NCBI RefSeq assembly: GCF_008014675.1
Contig: NZ_VOXD01000004.1
Span: forward strand, 176,945-240,944
DNA: 64,000 bases
Direction: 5' to 3'
Source of the DNA: Neolewinella aurantiaca
Lineage (GTDB): Bacteria > Bacteroidota > Bacteroidia > Chitinophagales > Saprospiraceae
A program made the translations under genes and the position numbers. The notes beneath the pieces were generated by a model. That model searched no databases. It had not been told where the DNA came from and saw nothing but the letters and a program-made list of their open reading frames with translations. Below, piece by piece: positions 1 through 8,485 of this stretch (position 1 is the stretch's first letter; each line of letters starts with the position of its first letter).

Positions 1-66
1 ACGCATAGGATTCGATTTTAAGCTTTTAACTCGAGACCATAGTCACCGCCTAAGAGCTTGCAACCC

Positions 67-83
67 AAAACGCGTAGCGTTTT
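67..83. terminator. Short AT/GC hairpin upstream of phr
   Basis: AAAACGC and GCGTTTT arms pair around a GTA loop. It resembles a small bidirectional terminator for a gene outside the window. The rest of 1-177 shows no gene. Confidence 0.3.
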
Positions 84-177
84 CACTAGCCCGTCCCCCG
101 TGGAGAGGGGATTTGCATCCGATCCGTAAACCAGGGAGGAGAGTGAACCATTTTCCGACATCCGGGATTATAGCACT

Positions 178-1530
178 ATGTCTCAACCAACCCTCTTTTG
201 GCACCGCCGCGATCTAAGAATACACGACAACGCTGGCCTCTACCGCGCGCTCAAGGCTGGCGGGCCGGTTATTCCCATTTTCATTTTCGATTACGAAATC
301 CTGACCCAGTTGCCTTCTGAAGACGCGCGCGTCGTCTTTATCCACAATAGTGTGACGGAGTTAGCGGAAGCATACCGGGAGCATGGCGGAGACCTGCGGG
401 TCTACTATGGCAAGCCACTAAACGTATGGGATGAGATCAGAAAGGAGTATGACCTCGCTGCTGTTTATACGAATCGTGATTACGAGCCCTACGCTAAAGT
501 CCGTGACCTGGCCGTAAAGGAATTACTGGCAAAACACGGTGTCAGTTTTCATGACTTCAAAGATCATATCATCTTTGAGAGCGAGGAAGTACAGAAAAAC
601 GACGGAGGCCCCTATACCGTCTACACGCCTTACTGGCGTAAATGGAAGACGATGATGGAAAGCCGGATGGTGCCGTTTGAAGGAGGAGAGGTGAGCTTTT
701 ACCTCAAGCCTTACCCAACGGAGAAATACCTGAAAAACCTCAGGCAGGGTAAAGCGAAGGAATCGATCCCGACCCTGGCAGAAATGGGGTTTAAAGAGGT
801 TAAGCCGGACATCCCAGCTAAGGAGGTGCCGCGCAAGGTCATCCGCACTTACGATGAAACCCGCGACATTCCCGGCGTAAAGGGAACCAGTGAGCTGAGC
901 GTACACTTCCGCCACGGAACTGTCTCCATCCGTGAAAAGGCACGCAAGGCACTGGGCCTGAACGAGACCTACCTGAAAGAGCTGGTGTGGAGAGATTTTT
1001 ATTCCAACATCCTCCAGGCTTTTCCGAAGGTGGTAGATGGCCCCTTCCGCGAAGAGTACAAAGCAATACCGTGGGAAAACAATGAGGAGCAGTTCAAAGC
1101 CTGGTGCGAGGGCAAAACGGGAGTACCTATCGTTGACGCAGGAATGCGCCAGCTGAACGAATCGGGTTGGATGCACAACCGGGTGCGGATGATCGTAGCC
1201 AGCTATCTCACCAAGCACCTCCTCATCGACTGGCGCTGGGGTGAAGCCTACTTCGCAGAGAAACTGCTGGATTACGAACTGGCCAGTAACAACGGCGGCT
1301 GGCAGTGGGCCGCTGGTTGCGGTACCGACGCCCAGCCCTACTTCCGGATATTCAACTACGACAGCCAGCAGAAGAAATTCGATAAAGACTACAAATACGT
1401 CAAAGAGTGGGTGCCGGAGTACGGGACTCCCGATTATCCCTCAGAGCCCCTGGTGGAACACAAATGGGGCCGGGAACGCGCACTGCGCGTCTACAAAGAA
1501 GCACTTGCGGAGGCAAGAGGAGAGAAGTAA
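178..1530 (+). CDS. phr: Deoxyribodipyrimidine photolyase (cryptochrome/photolyase family)
   Basis: FAD-dependent, light-driven repair of UV-induced cyclobutane pyrimidine dimers is the expected role. The 450-residue protein opens with the photolyase alpha/beta domain (LFWHRRDLRIHDNAGL, then a Rossmann-type core). Its C-terminal half carries the FAD/DNA-binding signature: WRDFYSNIL, then around residues 326-400 GWMHNRVRM, DWRWGE, ASNNGGWQWAAG and DAQPYFRIFN. These match class I photolyases in order and spacing, and the length is normal. The ATG at 178 puts the conserved domain directly at the N-terminus. A cryptochrome-like or 6-4 specificity cannot be excluded from sequence alone, but the NGGWQWAAG and GTDAQPYFRIFNP-like block favours CPD photolyase. 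It is probably monocistronic. Confidence 0.95.
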   Translation: MSQPTLFWHRRDLRIHDNAGLYRALKAGGPVIPIFIFDYEILTQLPSEDARVVFIHNSVTELAEAYREHGGDLRVYYGKPLNVWDEIRKEYDLAAVYTNRDYEPYAKVRDLAVKELLAKHGVSFHDFKDHIIFESEEVQKNDGGPYTVYTPYWRKWKTMMESRMVPFEGGEVSFYLKPYPTEKYLKNLRQGKAKESIPTLAEMGFKEVKPDIPAKEVPRKVIRTYDETRDIPGVKGTSELSVHFRHGTVSIREKARKALGLNETYLKELVWRDFYSNILQAFPKVVDGPFREEYKAIPWENNEEQFKAWCEGKTGVPIVDAGMRQLNESGWMHNRVRMIVASYLTKHLLIDWRWGEAYFAEKLLDYELASNNGGWQWAAGCGTDAQPYFRIFNYDSQQKKFDKDYKYVKEWVPEYGTPDYPSEPLVEHKWGRERALRVYKEALAEARGEK

Positions 1531-1579
1531 GAAGGAGCACGAGCCAGCTGCCGGAGGAGAGGATTTAGTAAGCTCGCCC

Positions 1580-1597
1580 TGCACCTGCGATCGCGCC
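1580..1597 (-). repeat. Dispersed motif copy (GGCGCGATCGCAGGTGCA)
   Basis: Copy of the dispersed motif described in the findings, between phr and the next gene. It reads TGCACCTGCG on the coding strand of the downstream gene, 97 bp before that start. Confidence 0.7.
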
Positions 1598-1642
1598 GAA
1601 AAAAATACTTGTTTTAACGCCGATAATGGGGTGAGTATGGGG

Positions 1643-1673
1643 TTGAGTTAGGGTAGTGATAAAACTAACTTTG
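1643..1673 (+). promoter_or_regulatory. Bacteroidetes-type promoter (TTG / TAACTTTG)
   Basis: TAACTTTG at 1666-1673 fits the TAnnTTTG -7 element, with a TTG about 20 bp upstream. Transcription would start near 1680, which argues against the GTG at 1673 and for the ATG at 1694 as the start of the next gene. Confidence 0.6.
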
Positions 1674-1693
1674 TGGCAAACCCAATCACCGCA

Positions 1694-2926
1694 ATGAATT
1701 CCTTCCTTTCCTCCGTCATGCTGACGGCCCTCACCCTCATTTTTACCACGAACGTTTCTGCTCAGGCACGCCTGAACCTGTTTACCGATTGCCAGTGTAA
1801 CAAAACCCTGCTGAAGCAGGAAATCAACTATGTCAACCATGCGCTCGACCCGGCCAGCGCACAGGTCAACCTGTTCATCGTCACCAATTACCTGAGCAAT
1901 GGCGGCAAGGTTTTTAACCTGAGTTTTAAGGGGCAGCACGAACTGGAGGGTAATCAACTGAGCTTTAAGGTGCCCGTATCAGCCGTGATGACCGGCCGGG
2001 AAGTAGATGAGGAACTAACAAGCCGGATCAAGCTCGGTCTTGCGGGCTTTCTGGCGGGGACCTCTTACGCCGCCCTGGCTGATGTGAAGGTAGATATCGA
2101 AGAGGAAAACCAGGATGAAGCGGAAGACCGAACAGACAATTGGAATGCCTGGATTTTCGAAGCTTATGCCCGCTTCAATACCAATAAGGAGAGCCAACGG
2201 GGCCGTACCGATCTGCGTATGGGGTTCGAGGCCGACCGCACAACCCCCGAATTGCGCGTTCGCTTTGCACCGAACTTCTTTTACCGGAGTCAGTCCGTTA
2301 CCCAAACCGATGGCTCTGAACTCATATCGTTGCGTAAAGACATCTGGGCCAATTCATCGGTGGTGAAGAGTATCGGTGATCATTGGTCGGTTGGCTTTTT
2401 TGCCAGCGGAAGTTCCTCTACCTTCCGGAACATCGATTATGGAATCTGGATCGCCCCGGCGATTGAGTACAATTTTTTCAACTACAACGAGGTCCCGTTC
2501 AAAGAATTTACGGTCGCTTACCGCGTGGGCTGGACGCACAATGATTACAGCGAAGAGACGGTCTTTTTAAGAACAGAGGAAAGTCTGGTCCGGCAGGTGC
2601 TCGACGCCAATCTGAGGATGCGCCAGCGCTGGGGGAACATCTTTGCGGGGCTCTCCGGCGGTAACTATCTCAACGATTTCAGCAAAAACCGCCTCTCGCT
2701 CAACGGTCAGGCAGATGTGCGCCTCATCAAAGGGCTTTCTTTCAATGTTGGCGGTAGCTACCAGATCATCAACGACCAAATCAGTTTGCCGCGTGGTGAA
2801 GCTTCCGTAGAAGACATCCTTTTGGGCCAGTCTCAGTTAGCGACGAACTTCGAAGCAGACCTCAGTTTTGGGCTCAAATACACCTTCGGGTCGCTTTACA
2901 ACAACGTGGTCAATACACGACTGTAA
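1694..2926 (+). CDS. Secreted protein with a probable outer-membrane beta-barrel C-terminus, unknown function
   Basis: A 410-residue protein that I do not recognise as a named family. A signal peptide (MNSFLSSVMLTALTLIFTTN, VSAQA cleavage region) leads into an alpha/beta N-terminal segment with a DCQCN motif, an acidic linker around residues 150-160 and a C-terminal region of about 250 residues. That region alternates hydrophobic and polar residues with many aromatics (FFYRSQSVTQ, WSVGFFASGSSSTF, EYNFFNYNEVPF, FTVAYRVGWTHNDYS, LSFGLKYTFGSLY), as in transmembrane beta-barrels. The ATG at 1694 is preferred to the in-frame GTG at 1673 because a good -7 element ends at 1673. It has its own promoter and no operon partner. 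Confidence 0.75.
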   Translation: MNSFLSSVMLTALTLIFTTNVSAQARLNLFTDCQCNKTLLKQEINYVNHALDPASAQVNLFIVTNYLSNGGKVFNLSFKGQHELEGNQLSFKVPVSAVMTGREVDEELTSRIKLGLAGFLAGTSYAALADVKVDIEEENQDEAEDRTDNWNAWIFEAYARFNTNKESQRGRTDLRMGFEADRTTPELRVRFAPNFFYRSQSVTQTDGSELISLRKDIWANSSVVKSIGDHWSVGFFASGSSSTFRNIDYGIWIAPAIEYNFFNYNEVPFKEFTVAYRVGWTHNDYSEETVFLRTEESLVRQVLDANLRMRQRWGNIFAGLSGGNYLNDFSKNRLSLNGQADVRLIKGLSFNVGGSYQIINDQISLPRGEASVEDILLGQSQLATNFEADLSFGLKYTFGSLYNNVVNTRL

Positions 2927-2962
2927 TCAGGAGGAGCTTTCACTCTGCGTTCAGGATACAGT

Positions 2963-4075
2963 TTACCTCGATTCGGGGAGCTTAACTCTGATCATCAGTT
3001 GCTCGACTTCCGGGCCCCACTCATGAAAGCTGACTATTTTCCCCCGGCTGTCAACCCTGACTGCAGAGGGCAGGTAACCGGTGCAATTGAGGCGCAGACA
3101 GGTTTTTGACGTTGCCTGAAACAAAGGGATGAGAATCCCTTCCTCTTCGATCAGGGTTCTGATGTGATCCCCCGAGCTGAAACGGGAAATGGCCACGAGA
3201 TCGAACGTTTCGCGCTGTTGTTCCGGGATGGACTGGTAGAGGCTGTCCAGTTTCAACAGCTTCTTTTCTCCCCGGAACCCGCCCCAGAAGTATATGATGA
3301 GCTCTTTCCCCGGGGTTCGTTTAATGTGGGTGAGGCTACCGTCGGGGTCCTTGACGGGAACCTGCTTGTAGTTGAGGTCTATCTCGGCGGTAAGCGACAG
3401 GCCCCGGCTGTTGGTCAGGCGCTCAATGATGATCGAGCCGTAATCTTCTCCGATGGAACGAAGGACATACGTATGTTGCCCGACCCGAAAAACGGTTTGC
3501 CGACTCACGGGGCCTACACTTTCCATATCCAGCACGATGGGCATGGTATCGTTGCCCGGAGTGGTGAGCAGTAGTTGATCCGGTTGGGGCTGGTATTCCC
3601 GGAAATCCCAGTCGAAAGCCGGGCCGGTGGTATGGATAATTGCGATCCTGATCGAATCTCCGCCCAGCACAACGTCCGCAGCCGGGATGTCTACTCTCAC
3701 GCGATGGTTGTTGAGCAGAGAAATGATGTTGATTCCGGAGTCGATGGAGTCGATTTTTCGCTCCCACCCGGGGTATTGCTGACGGGAACGGTAACCGGTG
3801 GGTGATTCCGTCATTTCGTACCAGATCCGGTCGCTGCGGAATTTGAGGTGTGGCCCTTCCTGAACGATGGTGTCCTGTGTATTCCAGATTTCGGCCCACC
3901 TCGTAGAGTCTTCGATGGAATAGTAAATCTGTTTATAACTGTAGGTGACGTTCTTGATGCGTTTGTCTAACCTGATTTCCTGCACGAGGGGGTTGGCTTG
4001 AAAATCGGGTGCACACGCGGTGAGTGCACCCAAAAGGGACGCAAGGATCAGAGAAATGAGGGAAGCGGGTTTCAT
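2963..4075 (-). CDS. Thioredoxin-fold lipoprotein with degenerate active site
   Basis: A 370-residue predicted lipoprotein: the signal MKPASLISLILASLLGALTAC has a lipobox ending at Cys21. The middle region is beta-rich and unassigned. The last 130 residues resemble a TlpA/AhpC-type thioredoxin fold (KELIIYFWGGFRGEKKLLKLDSL, later GYLPSAVRVDSRGKIV). In place of the usual WCxxC there is WGGFRGEKK, so no redox-active dithiol is expected at that site. Two other cysteines (TCLRLNC) lie later and might form a separate disulfide. A structural or chaperone role is possible but not shown. A dispersed-motif copy lies upstream at 4163-4182. Confidence 0.75.
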   Translation of the reverse strand: MKPASLISLILASLLGALTACAPDFQANPLVQEIRLDKRIKNVTYSYKQIYYSIEDSTRWAEIWNTQDTIVQEGPHLKFRSDRIWYEMTESPTGYRSRQQYPGWERKIDSIDSGINIISLLNNHRVRVDIPAADVVLGGDSIRIAIIHTTGPAFDWDFREYQPQPDQLLLTTPGNDTMPIVLDMESVGPVSRQTVFRVGQHTYVLRSIGEDYGSIIIERLTNSRGLSLTAEIDLNYKQVPVKDPDGSLTHIKRTPGKELIIYFWGGFRGEKKLLKLDSLYQSIPEQQRETFDLVAISRFSSGDHIRTLIEEEGILIPLFQATSKTCLRLNCTGYLPSAVRVDSRGKIVSFHEWGPEVEQLMIRVKLPESR

Positions 4076-4162
4076 CCTTGCAAGGTCGGGGGCAGGGTGG
4101 AGGCGAGCAACTTTCGGGGTGTGAATAAATGGTTAAAACACCGAGCGATCAGCCTGCCGACC

Positions 4163-4182
4163 GGGCGCGGCCGCAGGTGCAA
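4163..4182 (+). repeat. Dispersed motif copy (perfect, GGGCGCGGCCGCAGGTGCAA)
   Basis: Perfect consensus copy between two leftward genes, 88 bp upstream of the lipoprotein start. It reads TTGCACCTGCG in the direction of transcription. Confidence 0.85.
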
Positions 4183-4228
4183 TAATGGTTGTTCGGGAAG
4201 GCCCGGACTGTTTTGTGCGGGGCTGACT

Positions 4229-5428
4229 CTAGTTCAGGCTTTTGTCCGGCGCCGGAGCCGCAGCGTGATAATCCCGCGCAATGATGTCGGCGTATTTGTC
4301 GAGCAGTTCACGTACCCTGGCCGAAGAATCGGACGCAACAATCACCCCTACGTGCTGGGGCTTGTCCATTTTCCAGACAACCTCGGGGTCATTGAAAGGA
4401 GCCATGTCTGGCCGCTCGAAGCGAGAGAGGGAGACGACGATGCCGGCCTGATCGTAGCGGCGTTCGGGCAAATGATAGGCTTGTTTGTGTGCTTTTGCGG
4501 ATTCGAGCCTGGCCCATTCTTCCCACAGGCTGATGCCTGTGGCGGCTTCTACCATTTCGGCAAGGTGGGCGCCGCCCACCCGGCTGGCGGTTTCCAAAAA
4601 AACGAACTCTCCGGAGGGAAGCTTAATGAACTCGGTGTGGCTGGCGCTGAACTGCATCTTGAAAGCGTGCATCACGTCGGCCGTAAGCCTGCGAAGGTGC
4701 TCGGCATCAGCATCGTTGTAGGGGACGCTAACGGAGCGGAAGATGCCCCCGCCGTGCGCCACCTCGAAGGGAGTGTCAAGGTAGCGGGAAACCTGGCAGA
4801 AGACGATTTCGCCGTCGACGCTGATCGAGTCGGCATGATAGACATCGCCGGGCCGAAACTGCTCAACGAGGTACTGGCTGCGCTTATCGCCAAGGCTGTG
4901 TACTACCCGCCAGAGCTCTTCGGCGGAGTGGACTTTTGTGATTCCCGTGGCGCTGGCTTCGCCGCGCGGCTTCACCAGGCAAGGGTACTCAATGGTGTTC
5001 GCAAACTCCGTCAGCTCAATGTCGTTGAACAGCGAAGAGAACTTCGGTACCGGCACGCCCTGGTCACGGGCTTGTATTCGCATAGCGAGCTTATCGCGGA
5101 AATAACGGGCCGTGGTTTGGCCCATGCCCGGAATACGAAACTCCTCACGGAGGTAGGCGGCCTTCTCTACGTCAAAATCGTCCATGGCAATGATCCGGTC
5201 GATCTTGCGGCTTTTCATCAGCCAGGCCAGGCCTTTGGCCAGGTTGCCGAGGTTGGCCGGTTCGTTGCTGTCGGACTCCATAAACAGCATTTCGTCAATT
5301 GCTTCGGTGGGCCAGCCGATGTGCTCCAGCTTCTTCATCGTCAGCAATATGATGTTATTGCCGGCGGCTTTGGCTGCTTTCAGAAAAGGAGCACCTTTAT
5401 GGTAACAGGAAATGCAGAGGAAAGTCAT
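4229..5428 (-). CDS. ATP-grasp domain protein (carboxylate-amine/thiol ligase-like)
   Basis: About 399 residues. ATP-grasp enzymes join a carboxylate to an amine or thiol through an acyl-phosphate. The pre-ATP-grasp domain starts FLCISCYHKGAPFLKAAKAA, followed by RDKLAMRIQARDQGVPVPKF. The grasp core has YPCLVKPRGEASATGI (ATP-binding lysine and glycine-rich loop), YLVEQFRPGDVYHAD, and FVFLETASRVGGAHLAEMVEAATG, which supplies the metal-binding Glu and downstream Arg/Gly typical of carbamoyl-phosphate-synthase-like members. The substrate is not predictable. I chose the ATG at 5428 (MTFLCIS) because the Rossmann strand begins there; 5455 is an alternative and the longer ORF to 5605 has no domain support. 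Confidence 0.85.
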   Translation of the reverse strand: MTFLCISCYHKGAPFLKAAKAAGNNIILLTMKKLEHIGWPTEAIDEMLFMESDSNEPANLGNLAKGLAWLMKSRKIDRIIAMDDFDVEKAAYLREEFRIPGMGQTTARYFRDKLAMRIQARDQGVPVPKFSSLFNDIELTEFANTIEYPCLVKPRGEASATGITKVHSAEELWRVVHSLGDKRSQYLVEQFRPGDVYHADSISVDGEIVFCQVSRYLDTPFEVAHGGGIFRSVSVPYNDADAEHLRRLTADVMHAFKMQFSASHTEFIKLPSGEFVFLETASRVGGAHLAEMVEAATGISLWEEWARLESAKAHKQAYHLPERRYDQAGIVVSLSRFERPDMAPFNDPEVVWKMDKPQHVGVIVASDSSARVRELLDKYADIIARDYHAAAPAPDKSLN

Positions 5429-5757
5429 AGTTAGATCGTTGGTCTTTTGGATCATTGATTTTTCAGAGGAGCCGCTGTTGCACGCCCCAACATTTATTGA
5501 GGGCCACGGGAAGGTGTACGCTACGCAAACGGCTGCATTCTTATTAATGCGCAACTGCGAGGCAATAACCTCCGGTAAATCTAACCATAGTTTTGTGAAA
5601 TGCATTGTTCTCCGATAAACTTACTTTGCATCCTGCGTTTGCGCCTGAAAATGGACCGCAGGTGAACCCAAAAAGCCCCGGAGGTTGTACTATTGTTGCG
5701 GTTACCGCCGATATGCCTGCGGTGACCCTGAATTTTTAACAATATAAAACACTAATA
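5429..5757. other. Gene-free divergent region
   Basis: A 329-bp space between divergent genes. It holds one variant motif copy at 5626-5645, preceded by TTACTTTG, which could be the -7 element for the rightward gene. I see no ORF or RNA gene here. Confidence 0.6.
5626..5645 (-). repeat. Dispersed motif variant (TTGCATCCTGCGTTTGCGCC)
   Basis: Variant with TTGCATCCTGCG instead of TTGCACCTGCG, like the copy at 51258. It is in sense orientation, 112 bp upstream of the thioredoxin-family gene. Confidence 0.5.
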
Positions 5758-6315
5758 ATGGCTCTCGTAGAATCCACCATGCTTCCCATCGGTACCAAGG
5801 CACCCTGGTTCGAACTGCAAGACACGATCTCACCGGTACAACTGAACCTCGACGATGTCCGGGGCGAAAAGGGCACCCTCGTCTATTTCATCTGCAACCA
5901 CTGTCCCTACGTAATTTACACGATCGATGAACTGGTGAACGTTGCCATGGATTTTGAAGATAAAGGCGTTGGCGCAGTTGCCATCAGTAGCAATGATGTC
6001 GATAATTACCCCCTCGACAGCCCCGACAATATGGAGGCTTTCGCGATGAAGCATTATTTCAATTTCCCCTACCTCTACGACGAAGACCAGTCGGTTGCCA
6101 AAGCCTACGCCGCCGCCTGCACACCTGATATTTACCTTTTCGACGGAGAAGATAAACTCTACTACCGCGGCCGCCTCGATGCCAACCGCCCCGGCTCCGG
6201 CCTCGGCTCCGACGGGAAAGACCTGCGCGCCGCCATCAAATCTATGCTCGCCGGTGAACCCTCTCCTGAGAAACAGTACCCAAGCGCCGGCTGCAACATC
6301 AAATGGAAGTCTTAG
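5758..6315 (+). CDS. Thioredoxin-family (AhpC/TSA-like) redox protein
   Basis: A 185-residue thioredoxin-fold protein without a signal peptide, so cytoplasmic. After the peroxiredoxin-like entry (MLPIGTKAPWFELQDT) comes VYFICNHCPYV, with a CxxC at about residues 43-46, then SSNDVDNYPLDSP and a second Cys in AAACTPDIYLFDGEDKLYYRGRLD. It matches the widespread thioredoxin-family proteins annotated near AhpC/TSA. The partner and substrate are unknown. The stop codon TAG at 6313-6315 is formed at the edge of the heptamer-repeat palindrome that follows. Confidence 0.85.
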   Translation: MALVESTMLPIGTKAPWFELQDTISPVQLNLDDVRGEKGTLVYFICNHCPYVIYTIDELVNVAMDFEDKGVGAVAISSNDVDNYPLDSPDNMEAFAMKHYFNFPYLYDEDQSVAKAYAAACTPDIYLFDGEDKLYYRGRLDANRPGSGLGSDGKDLRAAIKSMLAGEPSPEKQYPSAGCNIKWKS

Positions 6316-6447
6316 AGTCGGGAGTATCTGAGTCGGGAGTCGGGAGTCGTGAGTCACGACTCCCGACTCCCGACTCCTATACTCCCGACTCCCGACTCAG
6401 ACACTCCCGACTCCTACACTCCCGACTCCCGACTCAGATACTCCTGA
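6313..6447. repeat. Heptanucleotide tandem repeat (GACTCCC)n forming a large palindrome
   Basis: A run of GACTCCC/GGGAGTC heptamers fills the gap between two convergent genes. Arms of about 32 bp (6321-6352 and 6354-6385) pair around G6353 with only two or three mismatches, followed by further rightward GACTCCC blocks. The stop codon of the left gene and the last five codons plus stop of the right gene lie inside the repeat. It could act as a bidirectional terminator. Confidence 0.85.
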
Positions 6448-7394
6448 TTCACCAACTCTCCCCTCCGGACTTCACGCACCTTATACGGCCGTTTGTTCTG
6501 GCTTTCGTAGTAAGTACGCATCAGGACTTCTACGATAATGCCAACGGTGATCAATTGGATCCCGGCCATTACGAGCAGGACACCGAGGATGAGAATCGGT
6601 CTTCCCCATACATCTTCGCCCATCAGTTTGATCACAAAGAGGTAGACATTGATCAGTGCTCCGATGCTGAAGAGTAACAGGCCGGCCTGCGCAAACAAGT
6701 GCATCGGCTTCTGCATGTATTTCTTGAAGAAAAGCATCAGCATAAGATCGCTTACTACTTTAAACGTGCGGCCAAGGCCGTACTTACTGACGCCGAACTG
6801 CCGGGCGTGGTGGCGCACGGGAATCTGCGTGATACGGGCGCCTTCCAGGCTGGCAAGTACGGAAATGAAACGGTGGAGCTCACCGTAAATCCCCATGTCT
6901 TTCGCTATTTCGGAACGAAATACCTTCAGTGCACAACCGTAGTCGCGGAGGTGGACGCCGCTGAGGTTGCGAATAATCCAGTTGGCGATCCGGCTGGGAA
7001 TCTTGCGGAGCAGCGCTCCGTCCTGGCGGTTTACGCGCTCTCCCACCACGAGGTCCCATTCGTCGCCCTCAACGAGTTTGAGCATGTCGGGGATGTCGAG
7101 CGGATCGTTCTGGAGGTCACCATCCATTGTGGCGATGAAATCGCCCCTTGCGATGTCGATGCCCGCCATAAGTGCGAGGCTTTGACCATAGTTCTTGCGG
7201 AACTCCACAAAAACGAGCCGGGGGTCATCGATGCTTTTGAGTTCTTTGACGGTTCCATCGGTACTGCCGTCGTCTACGTAGACGATCTCGTAGTCGGTGA
7301 TGTTGGCGCCCAAAAGGGCGCCGTTGATCCGGTCGATCAGGGGCCGGATGTTCTCTAGCTCGTTGTAAACGGTTACTACTACGGATAGCTTCAT
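6414..7394 (-). CDS. GT2 polyprenyl-phosphate glycosyltransferase (DPM1/GtrB/ArnC-like)
   Basis: A 326-residue membrane-anchored family 2 glycosyltransferase, expected to transfer a sugar from a nucleotide donor to polyprenyl phosphate at the inner face of the membrane. The GT-A domain has LSVVVTVYNELENI, VDDGSTDGT, YGQSLALMAGIDIARGDFIATMDGDLQNDP (DxD-like) and GCALKVFRSEI. Two C-terminal membrane spans follow (LFAQAGLLLFSIGALINVYL and PILILGVLLVMAGIQLITVG), as in GtrB/ArnC. The final residues (SRESGV) are encoded by the invading heptamer repeat, so the native C-terminus may have been slightly altered. Confidence 0.9.
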   Translation of the reverse strand: MKLSVVVTVYNELENIRPLIDRINGALLGANITDYEIVYVDDGSTDGTVKELKSIDDPRLVFVEFRKNYGQSLALMAGIDIARGDFIATMDGDLQNDPLDIPDMLKLVEGDEWDLVVGERVNRQDGALLRKIPSRIANWIIRNLSGVHLRDYGCALKVFRSEIAKDMGIYGELHRFISVLASLEGARITQIPVRHHARQFGVSKYGLGRTFKVVSDLMLMLFFKKYMQKPMHLFAQAGLLLFSIGALINVYLFVIKLMGEDVWGRPILILGVLLVMAGIQLITVGIIVEVLMRTYYESQNKRPYKVREVRRGELVNQEYLSRESGV

Positions 7395-7484
7395 GGAGGC
7401 AAAGGTAATGTGGGAAGGCCGGAAGCCGAAGTGTATGATTAGACCTTCGGAGACCCGAAGCTCCTGGTGGAACAGCTGAGGGCC

Positions 7485-7991
7485 TTATTTCAGTTTTTCA
7501 ACGATCTGGTTGAGAGGGAGGTTAAGCCCGATCACGATCCCTTCGGGATCGATGAGGTAATTAGTGGGCACCTGCTTGATACCATAAAGGGAAGCAACGT
7601 TGCCACTAAGGAATTTGAAGCTGTTCGTTTGGTCCATCACCTGATAGGGCCAGTTGCGGTGATCTTTGGTTATTGCCCGCTGCCAGGCCGCGCTGTCCCG
7701 CTCGATGGCAATACTCACGATGGTAAGCCGGTCCCGGGTTTGTTGGTTGAGTTGCACCAGATCGGGGCTTTCGCGGCGGCACGGGCCGCACCAGCTTCCC
7801 CAGAAATCAAGCAGGACGTAGCGCCCCCGCAGATCATGCAGGCTGAATGTTTTGCCGTCGGCACGCATGGCGGTGAAGTCGGCAGCGGTGTCTAGCGCTC
7901 CTACGTTTGGGGTGAAGTACCAGGCCCGTCCGCCAAACCAGAGGGCAAGGATGACGAGAGGGATGAAAAACTTTCTACCAGGCATCTTCAT
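7485..7991 (-). CDS. Membrane-anchored TlpA-like thiol-disulfide oxidoreductase
   Basis: About 168 residues: one N-terminal membrane anchor (FFIPLVILALWFGGRAWYF), then a TlpA/ResA thioredoxin domain facing the periplasm. The redox motif is DFWGSWCGPCRRESPDL (WCGPC), and the cis-proline loop is KQVPTNYLIDPEGIVIG. Proteins of this type reduce or isomerise periplasmic disulfides, for example in cytochrome maturation. Here the specific partner is unknown. Start choice: ATG at 7991 (MKMPGRKFF) puts the anchor right at the N-terminus and overlaps the end of the upstream gene by about 17 bp, implying translational coupling. A hairpin at 7445-7460 (CTTCGG/CCGAAG) lies 25 bp past the stop. Confidence 0.85.
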   Translation of the reverse strand: MKMPGRKFFIPLVILALWFGGRAWYFTPNVGALDTAADFTAMRADGKTFSLHDLRGRYVLLDFWGSWCGPCRRESPDLVQLNQQTRDRLTIVSIAIERDSAAWQRAITKDHRNWPYQVMDQTNSFKFLSGNVASLYGIKQVPTNYLIDPEGIVIGLNLPLNQIVEKLK

Positions 7992-8472
7992 CGTCGAGAG
8001 GTTCAGGTTTAATGGTGTTTTTGGTGTGCAGGCGTTGTACCTGCCGGGCGTAAAGCAGGCGTGCGAGGCCGACGTTGGCTGGCTCGTCAGCGTTGGGGTG
8101 GAAAGCTTCGGCAACGGCTGCCTCGCTGACGTCGAGCGTATAGCACAGGCTCATCAGTTGTTCCATCCGGTGTTGCATCCAGTAGTCGACCACGTCGGCC
8201 AGTTGGCGGATAAAGGCAGCTTCGTCGGTGCCTTCGGCCGGTTCGGGAAAATCCAGCGATCGGGAGAGCAGGGTAGTTGGTTTGATGGCGGTTTGGCTTG
8301 TTCTGTTGGGAGAACCCCTCAGTAGCAGAAGGGTTGAGCGGGAGGCAACGGTGTTCCCCGCAGTGCAGGTGTAGCCGTTCTCCGGCAGGTGGTATCGGCC
8401 CCATTTGCGGCTGTTGTCCTGTTCCGACAGTGCCGACCCACCGGGTAGCCGTATCTTTGCGGACCCAACCAA
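7975..8472 (-). CDS. Small conserved hypothetical protein, start uncertain
   Basis: The C-terminal 100 residues look like real protein (AAFIRQLADVVDYWMQHRMEQL, LDVSEAAVAEAFHPNADEPA, ARLLYARQVQRLHTKNTIKP), helical and resembling small conserved proteins of Bacteroidota. I cannot name a function. The first 60 residues from the only upstream ATG (8472) run into the promoter and 5' end of the divergent glycosyltransferase and look non-native, so translation probably starts at an unusual codon near 8220-8300. It overlaps and is probably co-translated with the TlpA-like gene. Confidence 0.55.
   Translation of the reverse strand: MVGSAKIRLPGGSALSEQDNSRKWGRYHLPENGYTCTAGNTVASRSTLLLLRGSPNRTSQTAIKPTTLLSRSLDFPEPAEGTDEAAFIRQLADVVDYWMQHRMEQLMSLCYTLDVSEAAVAEAFHPNADEPANVGLARLLYARQVQRLHTKNTIKPEPLDDEDAW
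8452..8459 (+). promoter_or_regulatory. Promoter -7 element TATCTTTG
   Basis: Exact TAnnTTTG match. It implies a transcript start near 8466 for the glycosyltransferase pair, so the start of the first gene must lie downstream of this point. Confidence 0.6.
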
Positions 8473-8485
8473 ACAGCCAAACTAC

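Noticed and set aside
1673..1693. GTG start for the beta-barrel-like protein
   Set aside because: The GTG overlaps the end of the -7 element and would precede the transcript start; the ATG at 1694 starts a good signal peptide.
3998..5434. Long plus-strand ORF of 478 residues
   Set aside because: It lies antisense to the lipoprotein and ATP-grasp genes and has no domain features; GC-rich codon bias on the other strand explains it.
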